A DNA stretch of 64,000 bases, taken from positions 62,001 to 126,000 of the forward strand of contig NZ_PQHZ01000003.1 of assembly GCF_003385185.1 (NCBI RefSeq), read 5' to 3'. Made by a program: the position numbers and the translations under genes. Of this stretch, positions 20,530 to 27,456 are shown piece after piece. The notes below the pieces were generated by a model. That model had not been told where the DNA came from. It ran no database searches and saw nothing but the letters and a program-made list of their open reading frames with translations. Origin of the DNA: Amycolatopsis palatopharyngis (GTDB lineage: Bacteria; Actinomycetota; Actinomycetes; Mycobacteriales; Pseudonocardiaceae). Positions within the stretch are counted from its first letter, which is position 1. Each line of letters begins with the position of its first letter.

Positions 20530-20559
20530 AGGCCCCGCCGGAGAACCGGCGGGGCCTTG
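20530..20559 (+). terminator. Strong rho-independent-type terminator
   Basis: Perfect 13-bp GC-rich stem (arms 20530-20542 and 20547-20559, AAGGCCCCGCCGG and its complement) with an AGAA loop, 17 nt after the DUF3618 stop. Only a short T-poor tail follows, typical for high-GC actinobacteria. Ends the three-gene cluster. The following 261 bp to 20820 hold no gene or structure I can support. Confidence 0.85.
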
Positions 20560-20820
20560 CTGAGGTTTAGGTCGGCACGCCCGGTCGCCTCTCGGCGGAA
20601 GGCGCAACGCGGTTCCAGCCGAACGGAACTCCGCGAGGGCAATGGGGTGAGCCCGGGGGACACGTTGACGTGCCGACACGGGGTATAACCAGACGGCGCC
20701 GCCGGCTATTCCCTGGGACTCGAGCTACGGGTCCGAGACCCCGGGACAGAGGTGCAGGCGGCTGCAAGCAGAAGTGCCTGATTACGAGGGATCCGTGGCC
20801 GACTCGTCATCCATGGCCTT

Positions 20821-21228
20821 TCAGGCGCTGGCCAGGAGCCCGATGCCAAGTGTGAGCACGCCTGCTGCCAGTGAGAGTGCGCCGAGCCAGAGCAGTGCGA
20901 TCAGTTTGTTCGGCCGGGTGACGTCGCGACCGATCGAGGACAGGAAGAAGCCCGCCGACATGAGAACGGCGGCGGCGAGGACGCCGACGCGGGCAATCCA
21001 GAGCCACGCACCGGTCAGGGCGGTGGCATCGGTGTAGAGCAGGCAGACGAGGCCGAGGATGACCAGCACGCCCGCGTGAGCGTGGCCGGCGCGGGCGAAG
21101 GATTTCTGGAAGTCGGTCATCGGCACGGCACCACGCACGACGCGACTCAGGAACCAACCGCCGAACTCGATGGTCACGATCGTCAGCAGGGCAACGCCGG
21201 CCAGGTAGTGCGTCTCGGGGCTGAACAC
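20821..21228 (-). CDS. Small four-helix membrane protein, unknown function
   Basis: 135 aa, four predicted transmembrane helices (about 10-30, 48-66, 78-97, 106-128), with a polar loop SRVVRGAVPMTDFQKSFARAGHAHAGV whose FARAGHAHAG part is conserved in small actinobacterial and proteobacterial integral membrane proteins. The frame is open further upstream, but GTG 21228 is chosen: GAGGAG lies 5 nt before it and the candidate promoter at 21263-21291 would leave a leader of about 28 nt. No partner gene on this strand. Confidence 0.75.
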   Translation of the reverse strand: MFSPETHYLAGVALLTIVTIEFGGWFLSRVVRGAVPMTDFQKSFARAGHAHAGVLVILGLVCLLYTDATALTGAWLWIARVGVLAAAVLMSAGFFLSSIGRDVTRPNKLIALLWLGALSLAAGVLTLGIGLLASA

Positions 21229-21253
21229 CAGAACTCCTCGGATCGAGTAACGT

Positions 21254-21291
21254 AACGCTGTTATATAACGACGTTCCAGTGTGAATGTCAA
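21254..21291 (-). promoter_or_regulatory. Near-consensus promoter with overlapping operator-like palindrome
   Basis: On the minus strand, TTGACA (complement of 21286-21291) and TTATAT (complement of 21263-21268) are separated by exactly 17 bp. A 22-bp imperfect palindrome at 21254-21275 (AACG..GTTATATAAC..CGTT, 9 of 11 positions paired) covers the -10 box, the usual arrangement for repression. Such a consensus promoter is uncommon in high-GC actinobacteria. Confidence 0.7.
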
Positions 21292-21432
21292 GGTGTATTC
21301 CATGGGACGCGCCGCGCAGGCTGCTTTCGTGGACCGCTGGGCGAAGCTGAAGCAGTCAATGCGGTAGGTTCAGTGCCGCGATCCCAGGGGGCGGGTGCAC
21401 AGGCGGTTCCGGCTCTCCGAGAGGTCGCGACG

Positions 21433-21506
21433 GGGCCGGTAGCTCAGTTGGTTAGAGCAGGGGACTCATAATCCCTTGGCCGCGGGTTCGAGCCCCGCCC
21501 GGCCCA
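21433..21506 (+). tRNA. tRNA-Met (anticodon CAT)
   Basis: Folds by hand into a full cloverleaf: acceptor GGGCCGG/CCGGCCC, D-stem GCTC/GAGC, anticodon loop CTCATAA with CAT at 21467-21469, T-arm GCGGG TTCGAGC CCCGC, discriminator A; CCA is not encoded. The acceptor pairs fully, so it is not the initiator. An Ile2 (lysidine) identity cannot be excluded. Genes of integrative-element type lie just downstream, and tRNA 3' ends are common attachment sites. Confidence 0.92.
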
Positions 21507-21708
21507 CACCGCCACACCCTGACCAGGCGTACGCCGATTTCCCGATCATGGGTCTGCTGTGCTCTGCCGCTGTGGAACAGATCGGGTGCCTCAATAATCT
21601 CCGAGGCCCCCGATCTAACTGCGACTGCTCGTTTTTCCCTTCACAGCACGTGAACGCGCTTCATCGCGCACGACTCTTGTGGGCCGTGCCTCGTCCTTGG
21701 TGGATCAG

Positions 21709-21969
21709 CTATCGAGCTGAGGTACCTTCCGTGCTAGCCAGCCGCTTGGAAATCTCGTCGGCCTTGAGGTTTTCCCGGTCGGCCCAGTACAGCGCCTCGT
21801 GGTGATGGCCTCGGTCGATCTCGGCGATGCGGGCGTATGTCGCTGCACTACGGCGGTAGTAGTCCCGCCAGACCGGCAGTGGGGCGTCCTCGGACGGCCG
21901 CATCGAGGACAGGACCTCGTGCGCCTGCATCAACGTGCGCAGCTCACGTTGTTTGTTGATGTTGTTCAC
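21709..21969 (-). CDS. AMED_5909-like small protein
   Basis: 86 aa. The pattern LRTLMQAHEVLSSM, PLPVWRDYYRRSAATYARIAEIDRGH (conserved block) and EALYWADRE resembles AMED_5909 family proteins, found mostly on pseudonocardial integrative elements; function unknown. GTG 21969 overlaps the stop of the upstream gene by 4 bp; GAGGGG lies only about 2 nt ahead, so it probably depends on coupling. Last gene of the minus-strand series beside the tRNA. Confidence 0.65.
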   Translation of the reverse strand: MNNINKQRELRTLMQAHEVLSSMRPSEDAPLPVWRDYYRRSAATYARIAEIDRGHHHEALYWADRENLKADEISKRLASTEGTSAR

Positions 21970-22211
21970 CTCCCCTCGCTGTTCGTGGGCGTCGCGAAGT
22001 CGAGGAAGGCCCGCAGCTCGTCGGCGCTGTCCCGGATCTCGCGTAGCAGTCGGGCGAACTGGGGCCAGTCGGCACGATCACGCGGCGGGACGAGGAGCAG
22101 CCGGTCGGTTCCTTGAGTGACGACGAGTGCGGGCTCGTGATGGACCATCCCGACGAACTGCATGCTCGCCGCCGTGTCCGCGCACGGGCTCCAAGTCAGG
22201 TTTATCGCCAC
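21966..22211 (-). CDS. Small hypothetical protein on putative element remnant
   Basis: 81 aa. Starts VAINLTWSPCADT at GTG 22211; the longer open frame upstream reads through the preceding gene and is rejected. The C-terminal half (DWPQFARLLREIRDSADELRAFLDFA) is helical and acidic. No family recognised. Coupled to the AMED_5909-like gene by a 4-bp overlap and 4 bp after the stop of the 73-aa gene upstream. Confidence 0.6.
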   Translation of the reverse strand: MAINLTWSPCADTAASMQFVGMVHHEPALVVTQGTDRLLLVPPRDRADWPQFARLLREIRDSADELRAFLDFATPTNSEGR

Positions 22212-22215
22212 GCGA

Positions 22216-22437
22216 TCACCCCTGTGCCCGTGTCGGACCATTGGCGTTCCGCAGCTCTGTTCCGGCCGCCTCGATGGCCTCCGCAAGCCGAGCAAGCGCG
22301 GCCTCATCGACCAGCAAGGCGACCGGAAAGGCTTTGCCGAAGCGCACCTCCACGCGGTTCGCGAACGGCAGGGCACGCGCGCGAATCGGGAGATCGGCGG
22401 TCACGTGGACCTGTACCAGGTCACGCACACTCACCAC
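22216..22437 (-). CDS. Small hypothetical protein on putative element remnant
   Basis: 73 aa, alpha/beta-looking: [43 protein letters not shown]. No family recognised. GTG 22437 lies 3 bp past the stop that the Pra-like gene would use if its frameshift were corrected (22441), which supports that correction. Confidence 0.6.
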   Translation of the reverse strand: MVSVRDLVQVHVTADLPIRARALPFANRVEVRFGKAFPVALLVDEAALARLAEAIEAAGTELRNANGPTRAQG

Positions 22438-22440
22438 GCC

Positions 22441-22759
22441 CTACGCCGCTGCCTGCTCGGACTGCCCGGACTTGCCGCCCCCACGGTTCACGTTCGCCGC
22501 ACGGGGAGCCCGCATCTCCTTCGCGCGCAGGCTGAACTGCACCCCCGCCGTTCTGCTCATAGGTCGTCGCGGTCAGGCCCTCGAACACCTCGGTCACCTG
22601 CACGTTCCAAACGAGCTGCCCGGTCACGTTGTCCTTGGCCGGGGTCTTGTTGCCATTGCGGTCCCAGTCGAAAGCCTGCTCGACGCCGAGCACGTACGCG
22701 CCTTCCGGGAACACCTCATCGAAGGGGGCCGCGAACCGGTATCCACCCGGGATCGCCAT
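22441..22759 (-). pseudogene. Pra-like element replication/excision activator, frameshifted and internally deleted
   Basis: N-terminus MAIPGGYRFAAPFDEVFPEG and DRNGNKTPAKDNVTGQLVW match the 'plasmid replication, integration and excision activator' family of pSAM2-like elements. VQV is then followed almost directly by VFEGLT, although family members have roughly 40 more residues between these blocks, so an internal deletion is likely. After TATTYEQNGG the frame is lost: removing one G from the run at 22542-22546 (CCCCC on the plus strand) restores VQFSLRAKEMRAPRAANVNR and a family-like end with stop at 22441. Uncorrected, the frame runs to 22421 and overlaps the next gene. Probably non-functional, unless the run is a sequencing error. 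Comparison is from memory of the family. Confidence 0.7.
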
Positions 22760-22850
22760 GGAAGTTCCTCCTTGGGTTCTGCTGCCGTGCCTATCCCGGC
22801 AACCTGCCTTCCAATGTCGGCGAAATGGACGGACGTGATCACCACACGGC

Positions 22851-22891
22851 GGGACATCTCGGGACGTCCTTGGTACGGTTGAAGACGTCCC
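22851..22891. promoter_or_regulatory. Operator-like repeat cluster in divergent promoter
   Basis: The 153-bp gap between the Pra-like gene and the HTH regulator holds GGGACATCTC at 22851-22860, GGGACGTCCT at 22861-22870 and the inverse GACGTCCC at 22884-22891. Two direct copies plus one inverted copy of a GGGACRTC element just upstream of a DNA-binding protein gene suggest autoregulation and control of the divergent series. Confidence 0.5.
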
Positions 22892-22912
22892 TACAGGTCC
22901 CGAGGGGTGGGC

Positions 22913-23656
22913 ATGCCGAACGAGCGGCTACGAGACGCGCTGATGCGCAATGGGCTGACCCTGGATCAGGTCGCCAGGGCCGTGAACGTCGATCCGAAGA
23001 CGGTCGAACGGTGGATCACCAAGGAGCGGACGCCGTACCCGAAGCACCGGCACAAGATCGCCGCGATGACTCGGGAGTCGGAAAGCTACCTCTGGCCGCA
23101 GGCGATCCCCCCGGAACGCAAGGCTGAGACCGCCGCCGCCGAGGTGGTCCGTGTGTTCCCGCATCGGAACGCGATTCCGGTCGAGCTGTGGGACCGGCTC
23201 ATCGACGACGCCGAGAGCACGGTCGAAATCCTTGTCCACGCGGCGTTGTTCCTGGTTGAGCGGCCGAGGTTCGTCAAGGACCTGGCGGGCAAGGCCGAGA
23301 ACGGAGCAAAGGTCCGGCTGCTGTTCGGTGATCCCGACGGTGGCAGCGTGGCGCTACGCAGCGAGGAAGAACAGCTCGGAGTAGGCACACTCGCCGCACG
23401 TATCCGTAATGCGCTGGCGTACTACCGGCCGTTGCAGGGAGTCGAGGGCGTGGACATGCGGTTCCATAACACCACGCTCTACAACTCGATCTTCCGCTTC
23501 GATGACGAAATGATCATCAACACCCACGTCTACGGCTTCCAAGGCGCACACGCACCATCGCTGCACCTGCGCAGGCTCTCCGCAGGCGATCTGTTCGAGA
23601 CCTATTCCGAGAGCTTCGAATCCGCCTGGAATCTCTCTCGCCCAGCCACCTTCTAG
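22913..23656 (+). CDS. HTH regulator with DUF5919 / PLD-like C-terminal domain
   Basis: 247 aa. Residues about 5-55 form a Cro/XRE-type HTH (LTLDQVARAVNVDPKTVERWI). The rest matches proteins annotated DUF5919, a phospholipase-D-like fold: AESTVEILVHAALFLVE, GAKVRLLFGDP, MRFHNTTLYNSIFRFDDEMIIN. Canonical HKD motifs are not seen, so catalysis is doubtful. ATG 22913 has GAGGGG 5 nt upstream; the GTG at 22907 lies inside that site and is rejected. Followed at 8 bp by a NUDIX gene, a pairing common on actinomycete integrative elements. Confidence 0.78.
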   Translation: MPNERLRDALMRNGLTLDQVARAVNVDPKTVERWITKERTPYPKHRHKIAAMTRESESYLWPQAIPPERKAETAAAEVVRVFPHRNAIPVELWDRLIDDAESTVEILVHAALFLVERPRFVKDLAGKAENGAKVRLLFGDPDGGSVALRSEEEQLGVGTLAARIRNALAYYRPLQGVEGVDMRFHNTTLYNSIFRFDDEMIINTHVYGFQGAHAPSLHLRRLSAGDLFETYSESFESAWNLSRPATF

Positions 23657-23664
23657 GAGGCAGC

Positions 23665-24135
23665 ATGGCCCGCAGGGACTACTACCACGACACGAACGCA
23701 CCGGCCGCCAACAGCATCGCCATCGCTGTCAGTGCGTTCATCCAGGACGAGCAAGGCCGGATACTGATGATCCGCCGGACGGACAACGACTACTACGCCA
23801 TACCTGGCGGCCAGCTCGAACTAGGGGAGACGCTGACGCAGGCGGCCGTGCGCGAGGTCCGCGAGGAGACCGGCATCGAATGCGAGGTGACCGGCCTGAT
23901 CGGGATCTACTCCAACCCGAACCACGTCATCGCTTACGACGACGGCGAGGTCCGCCAGGAGTTCTCGATCTGCTTCCGCGCCAAGCCCCTCGGCGGCGAA
24001 ATGCGGACGAGCAGCGAGAGCAAGGAAGTGCACTGCGTGGACGTGGACTCTCTGCCGAGTCTGGGCATCCACCCCTCTATAAGACTCCGCCTCGAACACG
24101 CACTTGAGAATTCCTCAATGCCCTTTTACTCCTAG
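23665..24135 (+). CDS. NUDIX hydrolase
   Basis: 156 aa. The Nudix box reads GGQLELGETLTQAAVREVRE followed by ETGIECEV, with the catalytic REVREE glutamates intact, so it should cleave a nucleoside-diphosphate-X substrate. AGGAGG at 23655-23660 precedes ATG 23665. In pSAM2 the immunity protein Pif carries a Nudix motif, and NUDIX genes next to XRE regulators are frequent on such elements, so an element-encoded role is plausible. Substrate unknown. Confidence 0.88.
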   Translation: MARRDYYHDTNAPAANSIAIAVSAFIQDEQGRILMIRRTDNDYYAIPGGQLELGETLTQAAVREVREETGIECEVTGLIGIYSNPNHVIAYDDGEVRQEFSICFRAKPLGGEMRTSSESKEVHCVDVDSLPSLGIHPSIRLRLEHALENSSMPFYS

Positions 24136-24235
24136 GGTTCGGTAGAACGGCGGCTGGCAGTACGGCAGCGTTGCTACTCACGCAGAAAACTTCGACGGAT
24201 GACTGGATTTGGGCGAACAGCAAGGAGATCACCGC

Positions 24236-24781
24236 GTGAGCGACCTCAACCACCTGCTCGGCGTCGACTTCGGTATCCCTGGCTATCGGCCGCACTGGCA
24301 CGACAGTGCCGACTCGGTGATAGTCCGCCACGGCCACCGGCTTGCTTCCCTTGTCGGCAGGCGTTTCACTCGCTGCTGGTTTGTCTGGGACCACAGCAAC
24401 GCCACGTGGTTCGCGGACTGCCCGGTCGTCTTCGACTTCGACGGCGAACAGGTCGAGGTCAACCACATGAAATTCACCGAAGTGTCGATCACGTGGAACT
24501 CCATCGACACGACTAAAGACCCTGTGTGGCCGACGTCCGATGACTTCCGCCTGACCTGGCGCGCCGACGTCCTTTCCGGTGTGGCCGACCTGCAACATCA
24601 GCGCCTCAACGCCGTCGACGTGCTCGAATGGGTCGGCGGTCGCGACGACATCGCGAACGGAACGGTCGCCCTCAGCTTTGTGATGACCGGCGGTCGTATG
24701 ACCGTCTACAACGCCCTGGACGAGAACGGCATCAAGGTCGGCGACCTGGATTCGAACTGGCGCCGGCGCCCCCTGCGCTGA
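24236..24781 (+). CDS. Hypothetical protein, unknown function
   Basis: 181 aa, soluble, rich in Trp, His and Asp (GYRPHWHDSADSVIVRHG, CWFVWDHSNATWF). No family recognised. GTG 24236 has AAGGAG 8 nt upstream (24222-24227); the GTG at 24209 lacks one. It shares strand with the NUDIX gene 100 bp upstream. A hairpin 197 bp downstream could end its transcript. Confidence 0.65.
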   Translation: MSDLNHLLGVDFGIPGYRPHWHDSADSVIVRHGHRLASLVGRRFTRCWFVWDHSNATWFADCPVVFDFDGEQVEVNHMKFTEVSITWNSIDTTKDPVWPTSDDFRLTWRADVLSGVADLQHQRLNAVDVLEWVGGRDDIANGTVALSFVMTGGRMTVYNALDENGIKVGDLDSNWRRRPLR

Positions 24782-24977
24782 CCGGCGAACCAGAAGCCAG
24801 CCTTGCGACTTACGGGACGTACGGCGTGTCGACTGTCTGTTGTGGATTTCCATCGGTGTGAATAAGTCCGCGGCAGAGTCCTACGCCAGCACCGAAAGCA
24901 CCTTGCGGTGAGGCCGATCTTCGGTGGAGACAACACGGTTCGTGCAATCGATACCGTGGTCGGGCCGTTCGAGTCGT

Positions 24978-25020
24978 ATGCCGCTCGTGGCCGGGATCCG
25001 TTCCCGGCCACGAGCGGCAT
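24978..25020. terminator. Perfect 19-bp stem-loop, probable bidirectional terminator
   Basis: Arms 24978-24996 and 25002-25020 are perfectly complementary over 19 bp with a 5-nt loop (TCCGT). It lies between the plus-strand gene ending 24781 and the minus-strand metallo-hydrolase whose stop is at 25097. The rest of the 315-bp gap (24782-25096) shows no gene. Confidence 0.75.
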
Positions 25021-25096
25021 GGATCGTGGTGGTCACCGCATGTGGCCGCCGACGAACGCCTCGGCGCTCCTCATCGGCTGCGCTGGTACGAGCGGC

Positions 25097-25876
25097 TCAG
25101 TTGCTGCCCCAGTCGAGTCGGTCGGCCAGGCCTGCCGCGGTGAAGGCGTCATGCAGGTCGTCGCGTCCCTCCGTGAAGTGCGCCCAGCCCTCGAAATGCA
25201 CGGGAACGATCCTGCGGGCGCCGAGAATGCCGCTGGCCTCGGCCGCCTGGGTGCTGTCGAATACGACCGGCTTGCCGCCGAAAAGCATCGGGGAACTGGG
25301 TGCGCCGGCGAACATGATGGCGGTGTCCACAGGGGCGAAGCGCTCGGTGATCTCGCGGACCAAATCCAGGGAGGCGTTGTCCCCGCTGACGTAGACGGTC
25401 GGCAGTCCTTCCCCAGTGAGCACGAAGCCGACGACCTGGCCGGCGATGGGCTCCACTTCTTCGCGGGCAGCCGGTCCGTGGATGGCGGGGACGGCTGTGA
25501 CGGTGACCGTGCCCCCATCGGGACGGTCGAGTTCGACGGCTTCCCAGTCGGCCAGGCCCCTGGCCTTGTCGCCGAGCCGCTCGCCGCCACCCGGGGTGGT
25601 GAGCGTCAAGGGAACGTCGGCAAGCAGGGCTCGGCCGGAGTTGTCGAGGTTGTCGGCGTGCTCGTCGTGGGAGAGCAGCACCACGTCCACCCGGCCCAGG
25701 TCGGCGGGGGAGCCCTGCGGGGAACTCGTCTTGGTCAGCACAGGCCCGGCGCTCTCGTAGTCGCCGGGGCCGTCGAAGGTCGGGTCGGTCAGGAAGCGCA
25801 GGCCGCCGTAGTCGAACAGGGCGGTGGGGCCCCCGAAGACGCGGACGGGGAACTGCGCGGTCGCTGAAGCGGGCAT
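25097..25876 (-). CDS. Metallo-beta-lactamase fold hydrolase, UlaG-like
   Basis: 259 aa. Metal-site motif LLSHDEHADNLD, a SHDxHxDNLD variant of the MBL signature, then YVSGDNASLD and the C-terminal RIVPVHFEGWAHF histidines. Such proteins are annotated as L-ascorbate-6-phosphate lactonase-like hydrolases; the substrate is unknown. ATG 25876. Divergent from the CGNR regulator gene with a repeat-rich gap between, so probably its regulatory target. Confidence 0.85.
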   Translation of the reverse strand: MPASATAQFPVRVFGGPTALFDYGGLRFLTDPTFDGPGDYESAGPVLTKTSSPQGSPADLGRVDVVLLSHDEHADNLDNSGRALLADVPLTLTTPGGGERLGDKARGLADWEAVELDRPDGGTVTVTAVPAIHGPAAREEVEPIAGQVVGFVLTGEGLPTVYVSGDNASLDLVREITERFAPVDTAIMFAGAPSSPMLFGGKPVVFDSTQAAEASGILGARRIVPVHFEGWAHFTEGRDDLHDAFTAAGLADRLDWGSN

Positions 25877-25884
25877 GGGAATCC

Positions 25885-25939
25885 TCTCACGGATGTTGCT
25901 GGATCAACCGTGATGCACGGTAATCGTTTCTCACGGATG
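25885..25939. promoter_or_regulatory. Direct repeats flanking a palindrome in divergent gap
   Basis: TCTCACGGATG occurs at 25885-25895 and again at 25929-25939; centred between them is a perfect palindrome ACCGTG ATG CACGGT (25907-25921). The spacing and the position between a hydrolase and its divergent regulator gene make this a likely operator set for the CGNR protein. Confidence 0.5.
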
Positions 25940-25954
25940 AATGCAAGTTGGACC

Positions 25955-26593
25955 ATGAGGCTCATGGATGTGGCACTGCGGTACCATGAGGTCGTGGACG
26001 AGATCGCGACGGTGGATCACGAGTTGCCGCCCGCGCCCGGCGAGGACGAACACCTCTCGCTCGCGCTGGCGAACAGCGTCATTGCGCTGCCGGGTGGTCA
26101 CTTCATCGATCACCTGGGCACCCCGGACGCGGCGAACCGGTGGCTGACCGAGCGCGACTTGGCGCCGGTGGATTCCGGTATGCGCGACATGTGCGCCTCC
26201 CAGCTGCGGTCTCTGCGTGAGCAGGTCAGGGCGCTGTTCGCCGCGCGTGTATCGGCGCTGCCGGCGATCCCTGCAGCCTTGTCGTCGATCAATGATGCGT
26301 TGACGCGGGTGCCCACGGCCCCGCTCCTGCAGTGGGACGACAAGGCGGGCCCGTACCGCGCTGCACCGCATCCGACGACCCAGATCGTCGACCACGCGTT
26401 GGCCACCCTCGCCGCGGATGCCGCCGACCTGTTGACCTCGGACGAGGCAGACCGGCTCACGGCCTGCGGTTCGGCCCCGTGTACCCGGTTCCTGGTCCGC
26501 CGTGGTCGTCGCACATGGTGCTCGACGCGTTGCGGTGACCGTGCGCGCGCCGCGCGGGCCTACGCCAGGCGCACTGGCCGTGATACGCCGTGA
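25955..26593 (+). CDS. CGNR zinc-finger / ABATE-domain regulator
   Basis: 212 aa from ATG 25955 (MRLMDVALRYHEVV); earlier ATGs in frame (25910 and 25937) fall in the repeat region and lack a ribosome site. The N-terminal part is ABATE-like; the C-terminus is a CGNR finger: LTACGSAPCTRFLV, WCSTRCGDRARAARAYARR, with two Cys pairs and basic residues. Transcriptional regulator, probably of the divergent metallo-hydrolase gene. Confidence 0.82.
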   Translation: MRLMDVALRYHEVVDEIATVDHELPPAPGEDEHLSLALANSVIALPGGHFIDHLGTPDAANRWLTERDLAPVDSGMRDMCASQLRSLREQVRALFAARVSALPAIPAALSSINDALTRVPTAPLLQWDDKAGPYRAAPHPTTQIVDHALATLAADAADLLTSDEADRLTACGSAPCTRFLVRRGRRTWCSTRCGDRARAARAYARRTGRDTP

Positions 26594-26700
26594 CCGCCTG
26601 CGGTGCACTGCTGGTCGAGCAGGGACACCTGGAGGAAGCGACGGCCGTCTACCGCACCGATCTCGTTTTCAGCGACTCGCTGGCTCGTCGCCGAACAATG
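26590..26700 (+). pseudogene. Fragment of a TPR protein
   Basis: The frame directly after the CGNR gene encodes ACGALLVEQGHLEEATAVYR then TDLVFSDSLARR, which resembles the repeat AxGALLVEQGxxEEAxxVYRxDL of actinobacterial TPR proteins, but covers only about 33 residues before similarity ends. No start, signal or continuation is seen. Probably a recombination remnant; recognised from memory, not by search. Confidence 0.45.
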
Positions 26701-27108
26701 CATAATTGGAACGGCTCGTCGGAATTCGCCGTTCAATCCATCTGCGAGACAACATGCGGGTCAATAGCGAAATGTGATCCACGCTGCGAAAACTTGTGGA
26801 ATCGCACCGATTAGTCGGCCGGACCCACCGCCGCGCGACGTAGCCCGCGTGTGGGTGGCAGCGCCGCTCGACGGCGGCGCGCGAATCCTCTGGCCGAGTT
26901 GGTGGAACCATCCGGGTGTGCAGACGTCGAACTGTAAGGATTCTTCGCCTGGCTCGCCGAAGAGCCAGGCCGGCATCCGGAGCAGGAAGGAGATCGACGT
27001 CGTCGTCGCGTTTCGGGAAACGTGCGCGCAGGCAAGTGTGGGCTCGTAGACTGCGCGGTAGAGCAGCGTGAGCGCGGGCGTTGGCGCCAGACACTGGAGG
27101 GAACACTG
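26701..27108. other. Non-coding stretch with one hairpin
   Basis: 408 bp without a convincing gene. ORFs on both strands here lack codon bias and recognisable sequence. A 9-bp stem (GCCTGGCTC / GAGCCAGGC, 26947-26955 and 26962-26970) may terminate upstream transcription. The promoter of the following type VII substrate genes should lie in 26975-27090, but no clear -35/-10 pair was found. Confidence 0.4.
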
Positions 27109-27423
27109 ATGAGCCGCCGATTCGACCCAGAGCAGATTGCCGACCTCGCCAAGAAGGTCGGCAACCTCAAGGACGGCTACAGCAAGGCGGGCACGGACCT
27201 GGGTGATGGCGACCCTGGAGGCGCGTACGGCGATCTGCGCAACGCGGCCAGCGCGGGTAAGACGATGCAGGGATTCTACAGTGGCGTGAACAATGAGCTG
27301 GGTGCCGCCGCGAAGCTCGTCGACGCCGCTTCCCAAGCACTGGCCAACGCTGCTGAGCTCATGCGGAACGACGAGGACCAGGGCGTGTACACCTTCGGTG
27401 GTGGCAAGTCCGAGCGGGCTTGA
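27109..27423 (+). CDS. EspC/WXG100-like small protein, putative type VII secretion substrate
   Basis: 104 aa, all-helical, no signal peptide. FDPEQIADLAKKVGNL...GAAAKLVDAASQALANAAELM (two helices around a Gly/Asp-rich turn) resembles ESX-secreted EspC/DUF2580 proteins; the WXG turn itself is absent (YSGVNNELG occupies that region). GGAGGG lies about 10 nt before ATG 27109. It is followed at 33 bp by a larger WXG-like protein with a hydrolase tail, matching the pairing of small helper and effector in such loci. Confidence 0.65.
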   Translation: MSRRFDPEQIADLAKKVGNLKDGYSKAGTDLGDGDPGGAYGDLRNAASAGKTMQGFYSGVNNELGAAAKLVDAASQALANAAELMRNDEDQGVYTFGGGKSERA

Positions 27424-27456
27424 TCGGAATCAGGACGGGAACCAGGGGATTTACCG

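Noticed and set aside
20560..20820. GGGTAT near 20681 preceded by GTTGAC, as a possible alternative-sigma promoter
   Set aside because: Spacing and -35 do not fit a known pattern, and the next gene on that strand is over 700 bp away.
21302..21367. 21-codon plus-strand ORF beginning MGRAAQAAFVDRW
   Set aside because: Starts beside the promoter at 21263-21291 and could be the stub of a divergent regulator, but there is no ribosome site and it is too short to support.
26774..27049. 91-codon plus-strand ORF upstream of the EspC-like gene
   Set aside because: Unbiased composition with a Pro/Ser-rich mixture, interrupted by a hairpin, and no family resemblance.
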